NCBI GenBank assembly: GCA_018897105.1
Contig: JAHILF010000031.1
Span: 62,001 to 126,000 of the forward strand
Direction: 5' to 3'
Source: Pseudomonadota bacterium
GTDB taxonomy: Bacteria > Desulfobacterota > Desulfobulbia > Desulfobulbales > SURF-16
DNA length: 64,000 nucleotides
The notes under the pieces are model-generated. The model did not search any database. It had not been told where the DNA came from and saw only the letters and a program-made list of their open reading frames with translations. Shown piece after piece: positions 18,349-26,162 of the stretch; position 1 is the stretch's first letter, and the number at the start of each line of letters is the position of its first letter. The position numbers and the translations under genes are program-made.

Positions 18349-20385
18349 TCAGTAACGAATGACAAACTGCCCACCGTATGCAAATTCGGTTTCATCCTCA
18401 TCAATATAGGTACAATAGGCATGCATTGAAAAAATTCGATTTATAGTCCAGTTGTAATTTGCACTATAATCATCACTACTTTCACTATGATTATAACTCA
18501 GATTTAACTGTGTTTTGTATGTAGGTGCAACGGTCACCGTGAGATAATTTGTAAAAGCAGAAGATTCATCGCTTTCCCACTCCTGGCCGGCACCAACCTG
18601 CATGGAAAGGATATCAGAAGCCCTCCAGCTTATGCCTATTAAACTGGAGGCGGTCCAGGTTGATTCTTCAGCGTTTGAAGTGTTGTATCTTTCTGTGAGA
18701 TCCACCGTCATTTCGGGATTCAGCCGTGCGGTAAACTTCAAGGTGGAATTAAAATCCTTTGAGGTCTCATCTGTCTCTTCATCACGCTCGGTGATATAAG
18801 CAAGATCAAGATTCGAGGTCAAATCAGGGAATATCAAGGCGGTCAAAAACATGTTGTAATTATAGCTGGTGTCTGTTTTCACATCCGCTTCATATATATC
18901 GCTCCGGGTGACACCATAATTCATATCGACCGTAGGGAGCAGCAGCGATGAAAAACTGAGCGAGTAATAACGTGTTTTTTCTTCATCTTCGTCCCCTACC
19001 TGATCTTTCGACTCGCTGGCGCTCATGGTTGAAGAAAATGAGAGGGTGGGTGACCAGATGAGACTGGTTGAATTGTAGGTCCGACTAATATCATCCCCAA
19101 CTGCTGTTTCACCGTCTTCCATTATGAGGTTATACGTCCAGTTGAGATCAGGGGTGATAAGAAAACGAAGTGATGTATCCCCTAAATAGGTGTAATAAGT
19201 TGTATTATGGGTAATCTTCTGTCCCGGATCCCCGCTAACCCTGGTAAAGGCTTCGACCCGGGTAATGTTGAAATTATCGTCAGTGGGAATTCTGTCTTCA
19301 ACCAGCATGACAAATTTAGCTGTTACTTGAGGAATTTCAATTTCAAAACGTTGCTGGGTACTATCGTATATCTGCGAAGTCGCTGGTCCCTGAGAAGACC
19401 ATTCGGTTCCATTGGAACTGGTATAGACTGTCCACTGGAAGCGGTTAAGATTCCCTGATTCAGTTTCACCCAGGTCGGTTTCCGTATAAATATAGAAATC
19501 ATTGACCGGTTGTGGTGATAATTGAAAAATGGCGACATTATAACGTTCATGGTGAATAACGGTATTCGGAAAACTCGTTAATTCATTCCATTCAGGATCA
19601 TCATCAGGATCAGGCGAAGCCTGTCCACCACGACTTTCTATGCTGTGAATGGGAACCAGTGCGCTGCCGCCAGGATCAATTTTCGTTTCAAAATCCTGGG
19701 TGTTGTTGGCGTATTGCCCCAGGAAGGTGACATTTAAACGATCCTCCCAGAAAGATTTTTCAGTTGTCAGACGGGCGAGTTGATTGGTTGATTTATCATT
19801 ACTGTTGGCGACAAAATCATCACTCTCATTGAGGTCTATATTGTAATAGACTTTAGCGAGCAATAAATCCCAGTCAATATTGAAACCGCTGAAGGTGCTC
19901 TCTGCGTCAATCCGGCTTGGACTCTCATCATCTATGGTGCTGCTTGCTGCATAATTAAGCTGCACCATCGGCCAAAGTTCTTTCTGCCAGTTACTGATCC
20001 ACCTGCCCTGCCAGTTACTGCTGGTCAAATCGGATCTTTCGGAGTTTCGCAGCTTGTTCCACGTGCCGGAAAGGTCAAAATAAAAGAGATCATTGTTGAT
20101 CTGGTAGTCTAGAGACGGAGTGATTGCCTCTGTTTCATACCCACCCTTGAAAGTTGTCGTATAGCGGACAGTTTCGTCTATACTCATCACTGGAGTCAGT
20201 GGCTGGTCAAGCTCGAGAGTGGTGCTTTGACTGACCTGTGATTCACTTCCTTCATCTTCAGTATGCTGATATGTTCCGGTGCCGATAAATGACAGCGGCT
20301 TTCCCTGGACGATATCGTCACAGAAAAAAAACATCAGCAACAGGGCATAGATAATGCCGTTATATTTTATCCCCCCTCGCATCAT
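18349..20385 (-). CDS. Outer-membrane beta-barrel with discoidin-like insertion (putative conduit porin)
   Basis: A 678-aa exported protein built of alternating-pattern amphipathic strands rich in Tyr/Trp/Asn/Thr. It ends in FVIRY, an aromatic C-terminus typical of outer-membrane barrels. Strand-turn-strand patterns run from about 30-260 and again 400-678. Residues about 275-390 instead resemble an F5/8 type C (discoidin) fold: FQWTVYTSSNGTEWS and the strand TAKFVMLVED. This would be a large extracellular or periplasmic loop domain. It is the first gene of the ten-gene unit leading to the 26- and 16-heme cytochromes, so it is the natural barrel for a porin-cytochrome complex. It is not clearly MtrB-like at sequence level. 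Confidence 0.8.
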   Translation of the reverse strand: MMRGGIKYNGIIYALLLMFFFCDDIVQGKPLSFIGTGTYQHTEDEGSESQVSQSTTLELDQPLTPVMSIDETVRYTTTFKGGYETEAITPSLDYQINNDLFYFDLSGTWNKLRNSERSDLTSSNWQGRWISNWQKELWPMVQLNYAASSTIDDESPSRIDAESTFSGFNIDWDLLLAKVYYNIDLNESDDFVANSNDKSTNQLARLTTEKSFWEDRLNVTFLGQYANNTQDFETKIDPGGSALVPIHSIESRGGQASPDPDDDPEWNELTSFPNTVIHHERYNVAIFQLSPQPVNDFYIYTETDLGETESGNLNRFQWTVYTSSNGTEWSSQGPATSQIYDSTQQRFEIEIPQVTAKFVMLVEDRIPTDDNFNITRVEAFTRVSGDPGQKITHNTTYYTYLGDTSLRFLITPDLNWTYNLIMEDGETAVGDDISRTYNSTSLIWSPTLSFSSTMSASESKDQVGDEDEEKTRYYSLSFSSLLLPTVDMNYGVTRSDIYEADVKTDTSYNYNMFLTALIFPDLTSNLDLAYITERDEETDETSKDFNSTLKFTARLNPEMTVDLTERYNTSNAEESTWTASSLIGISWRASDILSMQVGAGQEWESDESSAFTNYLTVTVAPTYKTQLNLSYNHSESSDDYSANYNWTINRIFSMHAYCTYIDEDETEFAYGGQFVIRY

Positions 20386-20693
20386 TAGTTACATTCCACA
20401 TGTAATTAATATTTAAAAACAGCCATTTTATTTCGCCCCTTGGTATTCCCTTCCCATCACATGACAAAAAGACATGAACACAAAGAATATGCAACAGTTA
20501 ATTGATGAAAATGCAAAATAAATCAAACACCTACTTCATTAATTTGTTAAAGATAAATAGTACAGATGCATGGACAAAAAAAATTCCGGCCTGGAAACGA
20601 TTAGGAGGGAAGGGGTATCGTTTCCTGGCCGGAATTTATCTCATGCGATATTCTTTTTAATTTAACATAAAAAACACTTATACAACCTGTTCA
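20386..20693 (-). promoter_or_regulatory. Intergenic region between filament cytochrome A and conduit operon
   Basis: An AT-rich stretch of about 310 bp. It holds the terminator of the upstream cytochrome gene (20574-20637). The remaining roughly 190 bp before the beta-barrel start presumably carry the operon promoter. No convincing -35/-10, -24/-12 or RegA-like site was recognised in that part. Confidence 0.4.
20574..20637 (-). terminator. Strong rho-independent terminator after filament cytochrome A
   Basis: The arms 20581-20601 and 20617-20637 pair over 21 bp with one mismatch and a 15-nt loop. On the minus strand the hairpin is followed directly by a run of eight T (20576-20583, partly inside the arm). 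It separates the first filament-type cytochrome gene from the following ten-gene unit, so that gene can be expressed at a different level. Confidence 0.9.
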
Positions 20694-21812
20694 TCAACCA
20701 GCATCTTTGGTGGTATGGCATGCAAAGCAACCACATGCGGCATCATCAGCGCCTGCTTCGCAGGTACTATAATCCCAGCGCAGTAAATCTGCATATGGAG
20801 AACCATGAGCCCGATGGCAGGAGATACAGTTCACTATCGCATCACCGGCAGTTGCATTGACGTCGCTTACAGGAGCAGCAAGAGCTGCTGTTCGATCCGT
20901 GGCAACGGGTATCAGAGGCAGATATGTCCCATCAGTGCCGTAAGCCGAATATTCTGTGCCGGGAAGATTATTCATGTCATAATCGGTGGGATGCCTGAGC
21001 CAAGCTGAACCAGCGGTGTTAGCTGTGTCGGCGCCTTTATCATCAGCAGCACCTGAGTGAAAATCACCATGGCATTCCGCACAGAGGTAGTTAATGCCTT
21101 TTGCGCCCTCACTACCAGAGGCAGGAGGCGTGTCGTTTGTTCTGTCGTAACCGTAATATTGATTATGATCGGATGAACTTTTTGTATATTCCCAATCGCT
21201 GTCCTCATAACCGATAATACCGTAAAGAAAACGAAAACTCTTTGCAGCTGTTGAACCATCAATGCTTGAGTCGTCAGCGTGGTGAGAGCCTGATATGGCG
21301 GTAAAATCATCAACGGAGCCGCCGTCCTCATGAATACCATGGCAACCATTCGTGCCGGCGCAGGTCAGCTGCGCAGTCCATGTCGCAGCGGCGCCATTCA
21401 GCTCGGTATTTGCATCAAAAGTGGCATTCCAGCCTGGGGGAGTTTCTCCCAAAGTAGCATCAACTGAATTTAAACCAACAACGTTATGACCTACCGTGTC
21501 GTCCCCAGCCACCACCCAGCGAAAGTTGCCGCCGGCAAGGGTATCGGTGCCATAAGTAGCCGCTGTAGAGAAAACATACGGAATATTGCCCCCACTGTTA
21601 GCTCCGGTATGACATCCGACACAACCGCCGGACTTGTTAACCAAGGCACCTTGTGGACCAGCTACGACAATAGCGGCTCCATCCTGACTGTTATGCATTG
21701 TATGACAGTCAACACAAGGACCTTGGGCCTTTGCACCAACTAGTTGCGGGGCCATTAAGGCTAAACCAACCAGGCCCAAACCTAGCGAAAATACTTTCAT
21801 TTTTTTAATCAT
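20694..21812 (-). CDS. Secreted filament-type multiheme cytochrome, paralogue A (5 CXXCH + CX5CH)
   Basis: A 372-aa exported cytochrome with signal peptide 1-28. It has five canonical motifs (CVDCH, CVGCH, CAECH, CISCH, CFACH) plus CAGTNGCH, a CX5CH at the position also occupied in paralogue B. CVDCHTMHNSQDG resembles the start of OmcS-type filament cytochromes, and conserved His pairs (SHHADD, RHPTD, SCHRAHG) could be distal ligands. AGGGACTCAG precedes the ATG. It is a single-gene transcript: a RegA-like inverted repeat lies about 80 bp upstream and a strong terminator follows. This arrangement suits high-level expression of a structural subunit. Alternative: a monomeric secreted shuttle cytochrome. 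Confidence 0.88.
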   Translation of the reverse strand: MIKKMKVFSLGLGLVGLALMAPQLVGAKAQGPCVDCHTMHNSQDGAAIVVAGPQGALVNKSGGCVGCHTGANSGGNIPYVFSTAATYGTDTLAGGNFRWVVAGDDTVGHNVVGLNSVDATLGETPPGWNATFDANTELNGAAATWTAQLTCAGTNGCHGIHEDGGSVDDFTAISGSHHADDSSIDGSTAAKSFRFLYGIIGYEDSDWEYTKSSSDHNQYYGYDRTNDTPPASGSEGAKGINYLCAECHGDFHSGAADDKGADTANTAGSAWLRHPTDYDMNNLPGTEYSAYGTDGTYLPLIPVATDRTAALAAPVSDVNATAGDAIVNCISCHRAHGSPYADLLRWDYSTCEAGADDAACGCFACHTTKDAG

Positions 21813-22182
21813 CTGAGTCCCTCCGTCTCGTTAAGTTGCTTTTTTTTTGATACGGCTTGATAAGCTAGTTTTTTTTTACAAAAAATGGAATATGGCAAAT
21901 TGTCGCAGTATTCACCCTGAACACTTCAAGCCTAACAATTAACAGTATTCGCCATACACCGTCAGACACTGCAAAAAAAATTTGCAAACCCAATATTATG
22001 GATAGTTAGCTCAATCATTTTAGACTTTACAAAAGTCTGCTGAGATCAGCAAGGGCCTCATCATCAACTCGTGCCGCTCATCATTTTTTATACTCTTTTC
22101 TGGCATCTCTGACAACAATCTTCAATTTACCAGCATAAAAAAAACAGATTTTGCTGCACATCATCAAAAACTCAGTTACTCC
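21813..22182. promoter_or_regulatory. Regulatory intergenic region upstream of filament cytochrome A
   Basis: 370 bp without a gene. It contains a RegA-like inverted repeat at 21893-21907 and T-rich tracts between that site and the cytochrome SD. Reading frames here are short and unsupported. The remainder lies downstream of the PilZ gene; no terminator was recognised. Confidence 0.5.
21893..21907 (-). promoter_or_regulatory. RegA-like inverted repeat, site 1
   Basis: TGGCAAATTGTCGCA. The half-sites ATGGC and GTCGC are separated by AAATT, fitting GCGRC-N5-GYCGC with two mismatches in the left half. On the minus strand it shares TGCGACAATTTGCC exactly with sites 2 and 4. It lies about 80 bp upstream of the 20694-21812 cytochrome start. 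Confidence 0.5.
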
Positions 22183-22488
22183 TCAACTGGCACGGATAAA
22201 TTTCAAACCGGCCCTATAACCACCCATTCCCCTCCGAGACCACATTACCACAGCCTTTTTGGGAATCTTTACATAATTATTAACAACGATATTAATCATC
22301 TGCCCCAAGACAAGTTCATCTGCTGCCCTGATCCCCATACCGGTCTCACTGATATCAAGAAGTTTCACTTCTATGCTAGCCATTGCCAAATCTCGAATTT
22401 CAATCTTCAGTGAAGTTTCATTACCCAACTCTTGCACAGAAACTCTTTTTGCAAGTCTCCCATCCGCCAATATGCGGGCTCCTCCCAT
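22183..22488 (-). CDS. PilZ-domain protein (putative c-di-GMP-responsive)
   Basis: A 101-aa protein whose central segment VKLLDISETGMGIRA matches the (D/N)xSxxG motif of PilZ domains. A strand-rich C-terminus follows (VVMWSRRGMGGYRAGLKFI, typical of the final PilZ strands). The N-terminal Arg motif is weak (LAKRVSV), so c-di-GMP binding is uncertain. GGGAG 6-7 nt before ATG 22488 supports the start. A RegA-like site lies about 165 bp upstream. A second PilZ protein at 29698 has an 18-bp identical upstream element, suggesting co-regulation. Confidence 0.75.
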   Translation of the reverse strand: MGGARILADGRLAKRVSVQELGNETSLKIEIRDLAMASIEVKLLDISETGMGIRAADELVLGQMINIVVNNYVKIPKKAVVMWSRRGMGGYRAGLKFIRAS

Positions 22489-22653
22489 ATATATCTCCCA
22501 AGCTCCCCATGGCTTGTGTTTTTTCTTCTGATTATTTGAGTTGCACCAATCCTTCTAGCGGAAATAAACGACAAGGACTCACCAACCATCTTGTCATCAG
22601 AAAACTTTTTTAGTCTCATGGTTATAAATTAACACATAATTTCACAAAAGACA

Positions 22654-22670
22654 TGAGGCAAATTGTCGCA
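22654..22670 (-). promoter_or_regulatory. RegA-like inverted repeat, site 2
   Basis: On the minus strand TGCGACAATTTGCCTCA: GCGAC-AATTT-GCCTC, one mismatch to GCGRC-N5-GYCGC. With one more base the 18-mer TGCGACAATTTGCCTCAT is identical to that upstream of the PilZ gene at 29698. It lies between the kinase and the PilZ gene at 22183-22488. Confidence 0.55.
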
Positions 22671-22720
22671 CCTTAAAAAAAGTGTAACAAGCTTGTCTCA
22701 GTCTGTTAAATTTTCTTACT

Positions 22721-24265
22721 TTATTTATTATGGGAATGGAGACAGTTGTTAACCGCCTTGTAAAAAGAGCACACCAGGCATGTTTCAATTTTGCTTGCAC
22801 ACATTGCAGCTATTCTGCTCTGGCTGGTTGGTCCTGATGTTGCCCAGCATATACGGCCAAAATGAGGATACGCCGAGCAATGGCGCGATAGCTCCGTTTC
22901 GATGCCGCATCCTAGATATTCCCAGCATGGAATCATTTTGTCCTGCTCTTCACTTTGAAATGGAAAATTAAGGGAAAATTCCGTGCCACTGCCGACATCA
23001 TTTTTCACACTGACAAAACCCCGGTGCTCTTCCATGATTTTTTTGAGAATACTCAGACCAAGCCCTGTAGCAAGACCAACCTTTTTGGTAGTAAATAATG
23101 GTTCGAAAATGAATTTGATAACATTAGGGTCGATACCTTTACCTGTATCGCTGATTGAAATCGTCAAATAAGGTGTATGATGAATTGACGCTTGGCCGGT
23201 GGACAAGGACAAAACTCCACCTTCCGGCATGGCTTCAATAGCATTACAGATAAGAACATCCAGAGCTTGTTGAACCTGCACAGAGTCAATCTTTGCTCTG
23301 GGCAGGCCTGTTTCGTAATATTCTTCCAAAGTAATATGTTGCTCTTGACACAGCGCACGATAACGAGGGGAGACTGCCCGTAACGGTTTACTGATCTCCT
23401 CGGGCTTTAGTTGCGATACTGCGATATTGCAATAGTCAAGTGTATCCCCTAAAATTTTCTCATTACGGAAAATTTCATTAATTATTATCGAGATAGATTC
23501 ATGCCCTACGACTCCGGAATCAGTATTTTTTTGATAATTTTGCGCTACCCCCCTAAGGTTCATGAGCGAATTTCTCATCTCATTGGCAACATCAGCTGTT
23601 AACCTGCCAAGCGAGGAAAACTTTTCCATTTCAATTAATTTCTGTTGCACCAGTTTAATGTTTTCCTGTAAATGGGCGAGATCCCCATTGAGATAATCCA
23701 CCTTTTTTTTGTCACGCTTCGCCTGTTCTGACAAAAGCCCCAGAGGCACCGTGATGAAGTAAAGGAATGCGATACGTACGACAAGATCAGTCCAATTTAT
23801 AAAATCTAAAAGAGATGTGATACTGAGGAGGTAAAAAAAGGCTGACAGGGTAGCGGCAAGAAGACCAAACCTGAGTCCGAAATAAATAGTATGGAGACAG
23901 ACAAGAAGATAAAAACCCAGAAAAAAACTATTTTCAAAACTTCGCTCAGAGTAAACTAAGTTTGCGAGAAAAATGATGTCACAAAAAAACGATGCGATAT
24001 AGACTTTTCTCAGCCAAACAGGCCTGAAGAAGATAACACAGTAACAGACAATGCTGTAAAGGGAAAAACCAATCAGTGTTTTGAGCAGGATGGCTTTTTC
24101 ACTGGCAGAATAGGGAACCAGCAACAGCCAACCAATCCCGGCAAAGAAAGAGACAATTCGTAAGGCAAGGAAGGTTATATCAACTTCCGAAGTAACAGTT
24201 GAAACTGCTTTCCATTGTTGCTTTAGGGCATTTCGTTGAGTTTCAAACACCTCGGATTGTGACAT
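22721..24265 (-). CDS. Membrane histidine-kinase homologue lacking the phospho-acceptor His, with two-CW domain
   Basis: A 514-aa protein. The N-terminal 170 residues hold about six membrane helices, followed by a coiled linker and a HisKA-like helix SSLGRLTADVANEMRNSL. At the usual His it has Asn228 (codon AAT, positions 23582-23584 on the complement). The HATPase is complete in motif terms: N box VLICNAIEAMPEGG, G1 DTGKGID, G2 LATGLGLSILKKI. The C-terminus (about 443-514) is Cys-rich: IPCWEYLGCG, RICWATSG and CLVCSFYKA, matching the two-CW type domain found in some chemoreceptors. ATG 24265 is preferred over TTG 24283. It may act as an ATP-binding regulator or phosphatase rather than an autokinase. 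Confidence 0.85.
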   Translation of the reverse strand: MSQSEVFETQRNALKQQWKAVSTVTSEVDITFLALRIVSFFAGIGWLLLVPYSASEKAILLKTLIGFSLYSIVCYCVIFFRPVWLRKVYIASFFCDIIFLANLVYSERSFENSFFLGFYLLVCLHTIYFGLRFGLLAATLSAFFYLLSITSLLDFINWTDLVVRIAFLYFITVPLGLLSEQAKRDKKKVDYLNGDLAHLQENIKLVQQKLIEMEKFSSLGRLTADVANEMRNSLMNLRGVAQNYQKNTDSGVVGHESISIIINEIFRNEKILGDTLDYCNIAVSQLKPEEISKPLRAVSPRYRALCQEQHITLEEYYETGLPRAKIDSVQVQQALDVLICNAIEAMPEGGVLSLSTGQASIHHTPYLTISISDTGKGIDPNVIKFIFEPLFTTKKVGLATGLGLSILKKIMEEHRGFVSVKNDVGSGTEFSLNFPFQSEEQDKMIPCWEYLGCGIETELSRHCSAYPHFGRICWATSGPTSQSRIAAMCASKIETCLVCSFYKAVNNCLHSHNK

Positions 24266-24352
24266 TTGCGGATTCCGTCTCAAGTTATTTCAACGGGCAT
24301 CCTTGGAGTTAAATTCATCAAAATTTATTTATTTTCTCGGCGGATAAAAAAT

Positions 24353-24558
24353 CTAAAAAAAACAGCTTTCATCTTTTACCTCAAGAAACTCATGTCCGGC
24401 CCTTGCCCACCATCCTGGAAGATCATTTTCGATCCCGGATCAGCCCCAAACACATCAAAGGACCTCTCCCAGTTGTATTTTATTGAAAAATTGCTTTGTT
24501 TTCGCATAGGCATAGGACAATTCAAACCTTTTGCATCCAGGGTCCAAACGGCTTTCAT
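24353..24558 (-). pseudogene. tusA: TusA/SirA-family sulfur carrier gene with 1-nt frameshift
   Basis: The reading MKAVWTLDAKGLNCPMP up to FDVFGADPGS is a clear TusA family N-terminal half with the active-site Cys of the CPxP motif. After DPGSK the frame runs into unrelated residues and stops at 24376. In the adjacent frame the sequence NDLPGWWARAGHEFLEVK follows, which is the expected TusA C-terminus. Adding one A to the AAAA run there restores a continuous protein of about 68 aa ending at 24353. This is either a true inactivating deletion, a slippage site, or an assembly indel. ATG 24558 has a strong SD (GGGAG 9 nt upstream). It lies divergent to regB. Confidence 0.78.
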
Positions 24559-24661
24559 TTCCATGTCTCCCCCCCCCTCAAATCAAGTCTTGCGATTTGC
24601 CATTAATCAATTGACATCTCCACATAAAATTGTATTTATCACACCTTATAAAGAGACTAAA

Positions 24662-24678
24662 TGTGGTAAAATGTCGCA
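24662..24678. promoter_or_regulatory. RegA-like inverted repeat, site 3 (regB/tusA)
   Basis: TGTGGTAAAATGTCGCA: GTGGT-AAAAT-GTCGC, perfect right half and two mismatches in the left half. It is placed about 60 bp before the regB start and about 100 bp before the divergent tusA-like start, so it could mediate autoregulation. Confidence 0.5.
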
Positions 24679-24738
24679 CATACCGCTAATGTTAATTATT
24701 CCGGTACGTTTCTATCCATCGAGAAAAGGGGATGACAA

Positions 24739-26121
24739 GTGAAATCATGTGATCACAAGATCATGAACGGGCGAACATTCAACAGCACCGGGCATGACAT
24801 AACCTTTCTCTGGCTTTTGCGTCTCAGATGGGCCATTTTAGCATGCCAATCATTCATGGTATTGGCTGGAAACAGAATTTTCCATTTACACATTTCCCTG
24901 TTGTTTACCTTTTTAGTTATAGGGCTTGGCCTGATCAGTAACATTTTTCTTTATAATCTGCCTGCCCCGAAAAAAATTATTCCATGCTGGGTACCCGCCC
25001 TGGTGATGTTTTTTGACATCTTGCTGATGACTGTCCTCTTTTTCCAGGTTGTTTCAATCTTTAATCCGTTGAGCATTCTTTATATTATTTATATTGTTCT
25101 CGGGGCACTCCTGCTTGAACGAAATTGCTCATATGCTCTCACCGCCTTCACTTTAACCTGCTATGCCATCTTTTTTTATCTTTCAAACCCTTTACCGATT
25201 GATCAATCGATTCTGACGGCATCAAGCCATTGTATCGAGAACCCTGCAATTTTAGCTGTTTTCAATAGGCAACTGGATGAATATCTCAACTCTCACAGCT
25301 ATTTCATGTTCTTTATATTTTTTCTTGTCGCCCTGCTGATCGTTTATCCCGTTGCCCAGATAAAAAAGAACATGGAGGAACAGGACGAGGTCTTAAATGA
25401 GCTTGATGAAGAAAGGATGCGTAACGAAAGACTGGCATCACTTGCCACCTTTGCCGCTGGCGCAGCGCATGAATTTTCCACTCCGCTATCGACTATCGCA
25501 ATAGCCTCAGGAGAAATGCTCTATCATTTCAAAAAGCATGGCGGTGACAAAAACCTGATCGACGACACAAGACTGATTCGCGATCAGGTGGCCAGATGCA
25601 AGGAAATCCTCTTCCAAATGTCAGCTGACAGCGGCAAACTTATGGGAGAAGCTGTTGACAAATTCAGCATTAAAGAGCTAGTTTATGAGGCTATGGCCCT
25701 TTTTAATTTTGAAAATCTGCAACAGGTCAACTTTCAAAATAAGGTTGGTGACATGCAGGTTGTAATGCCTGTCCGCACCCTTACGCGAACCATTAAAGAG
25801 CTTATGAAAAACGCCATGGATGCTTCGGAACCCGGCGCGCCTATCGAACTGACCTGCTGGAAGGACTCCCAGTTCCTTTATTTTGAGGTTCAAGATCATG
25901 GCACGGGAATGGACGCAAACTCGCTTAAAAGAGCAACGGAACCTTTTTATACAAGCAAGGAACCTGGAAAGGGAATGGGCCTGGGGCTCTATCTTGCGAG
26001 AATTATGGCTAACAGATTTGGGGGCGACCTCTATTTGACTTCAGCACTATCAACAGGAACCACAGCGACGTTAACATTTGCTCTCAACCGGATTCAGTCG
26101 GTTAACTCAGTAAATTCTTAA
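24739..26121 (+). CDS. regB: Redox sensor histidine kinase RegB/PrrB/ActS type
   Basis: A 460-aa kinase with six membrane helices (about 20-205). FNPLSILYII corresponds to the quinone-site region of RegB. The H box LATFAAGAAHEFSTPLSTIA, with His at residue 244, is nearly diagnostic for RegB/PrrB. The HATPase has KNAMDAS, DHGTGMD and GKGMGLGLYLAR. The redox-active Cys near the H box of Rhodobacter RegB is not evident, so sensing may rely on quinone. The start is GTG 24739 with AAAGGGGATGACAA upstream. It is followed by regA (41-bp gap). RegB/RegA systems control respiratory and electron-transfer genes according to redox state. Confidence 0.92.
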   Translation: MKSCDHKIMNGRTFNSTGHDITFLWLLRLRWAILACQSFMVLAGNRIFHLHISLLFTFLVIGLGLISNIFLYNLPAPKKIIPCWVPALVMFFDILLMTVLFFQVVSIFNPLSILYIIYIVLGALLLERNCSYALTAFTLTCYAIFFYLSNPLPIDQSILTASSHCIENPAILAVFNRQLDEYLNSHSYFMFFIFFLVALLIVYPVAQIKKNMEEQDEVLNELDEERMRNERLASLATFAAGAAHEFSTPLSTIAIASGEMLYHFKKHGGDKNLIDDTRLIRDQVARCKEILFQMSADSGKLMGEAVDKFSIKELVYEAMALFNFENLQQVNFQNKVGDMQVVMPVRTLTRTIKELMKNAMDASEPGAPIELTCWKDSQFLYFEVQDHGTGMDANSLKRATEPFYTSKEPGKGMGLGLYLARIMANRFGGDLYLTSALSTGTTATLTFALNRIQSVNSVNS

Positions 26122-26162
26122 CGTTTTGCAGCTATTATCAGTACTATGGAGAAGATGCAAAC

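Larger units (their letters stand above)
24266..24738. promoter_or_regulatory. Divergent region between kinase homologue and regB
   Basis: 473 bp. It contains the frameshifted tusA-like gene on the minus strand (24353-24558), its G-rich SD, and a RegA-like inverted repeat at 24662-24678 shared by the divergent tusA-like gene and regB. No other gene is supported. Confidence 0.5.

Noticed and set aside
22407-22619. 70-codon minus-strand frame overlapping the PilZ gene start
   Set aside because: No SD before its ATG, no recognisable domain, and the PilZ frame has a strong SD at 22488. A frameshifted N-terminal extension of the PilZ protein could not be supported.
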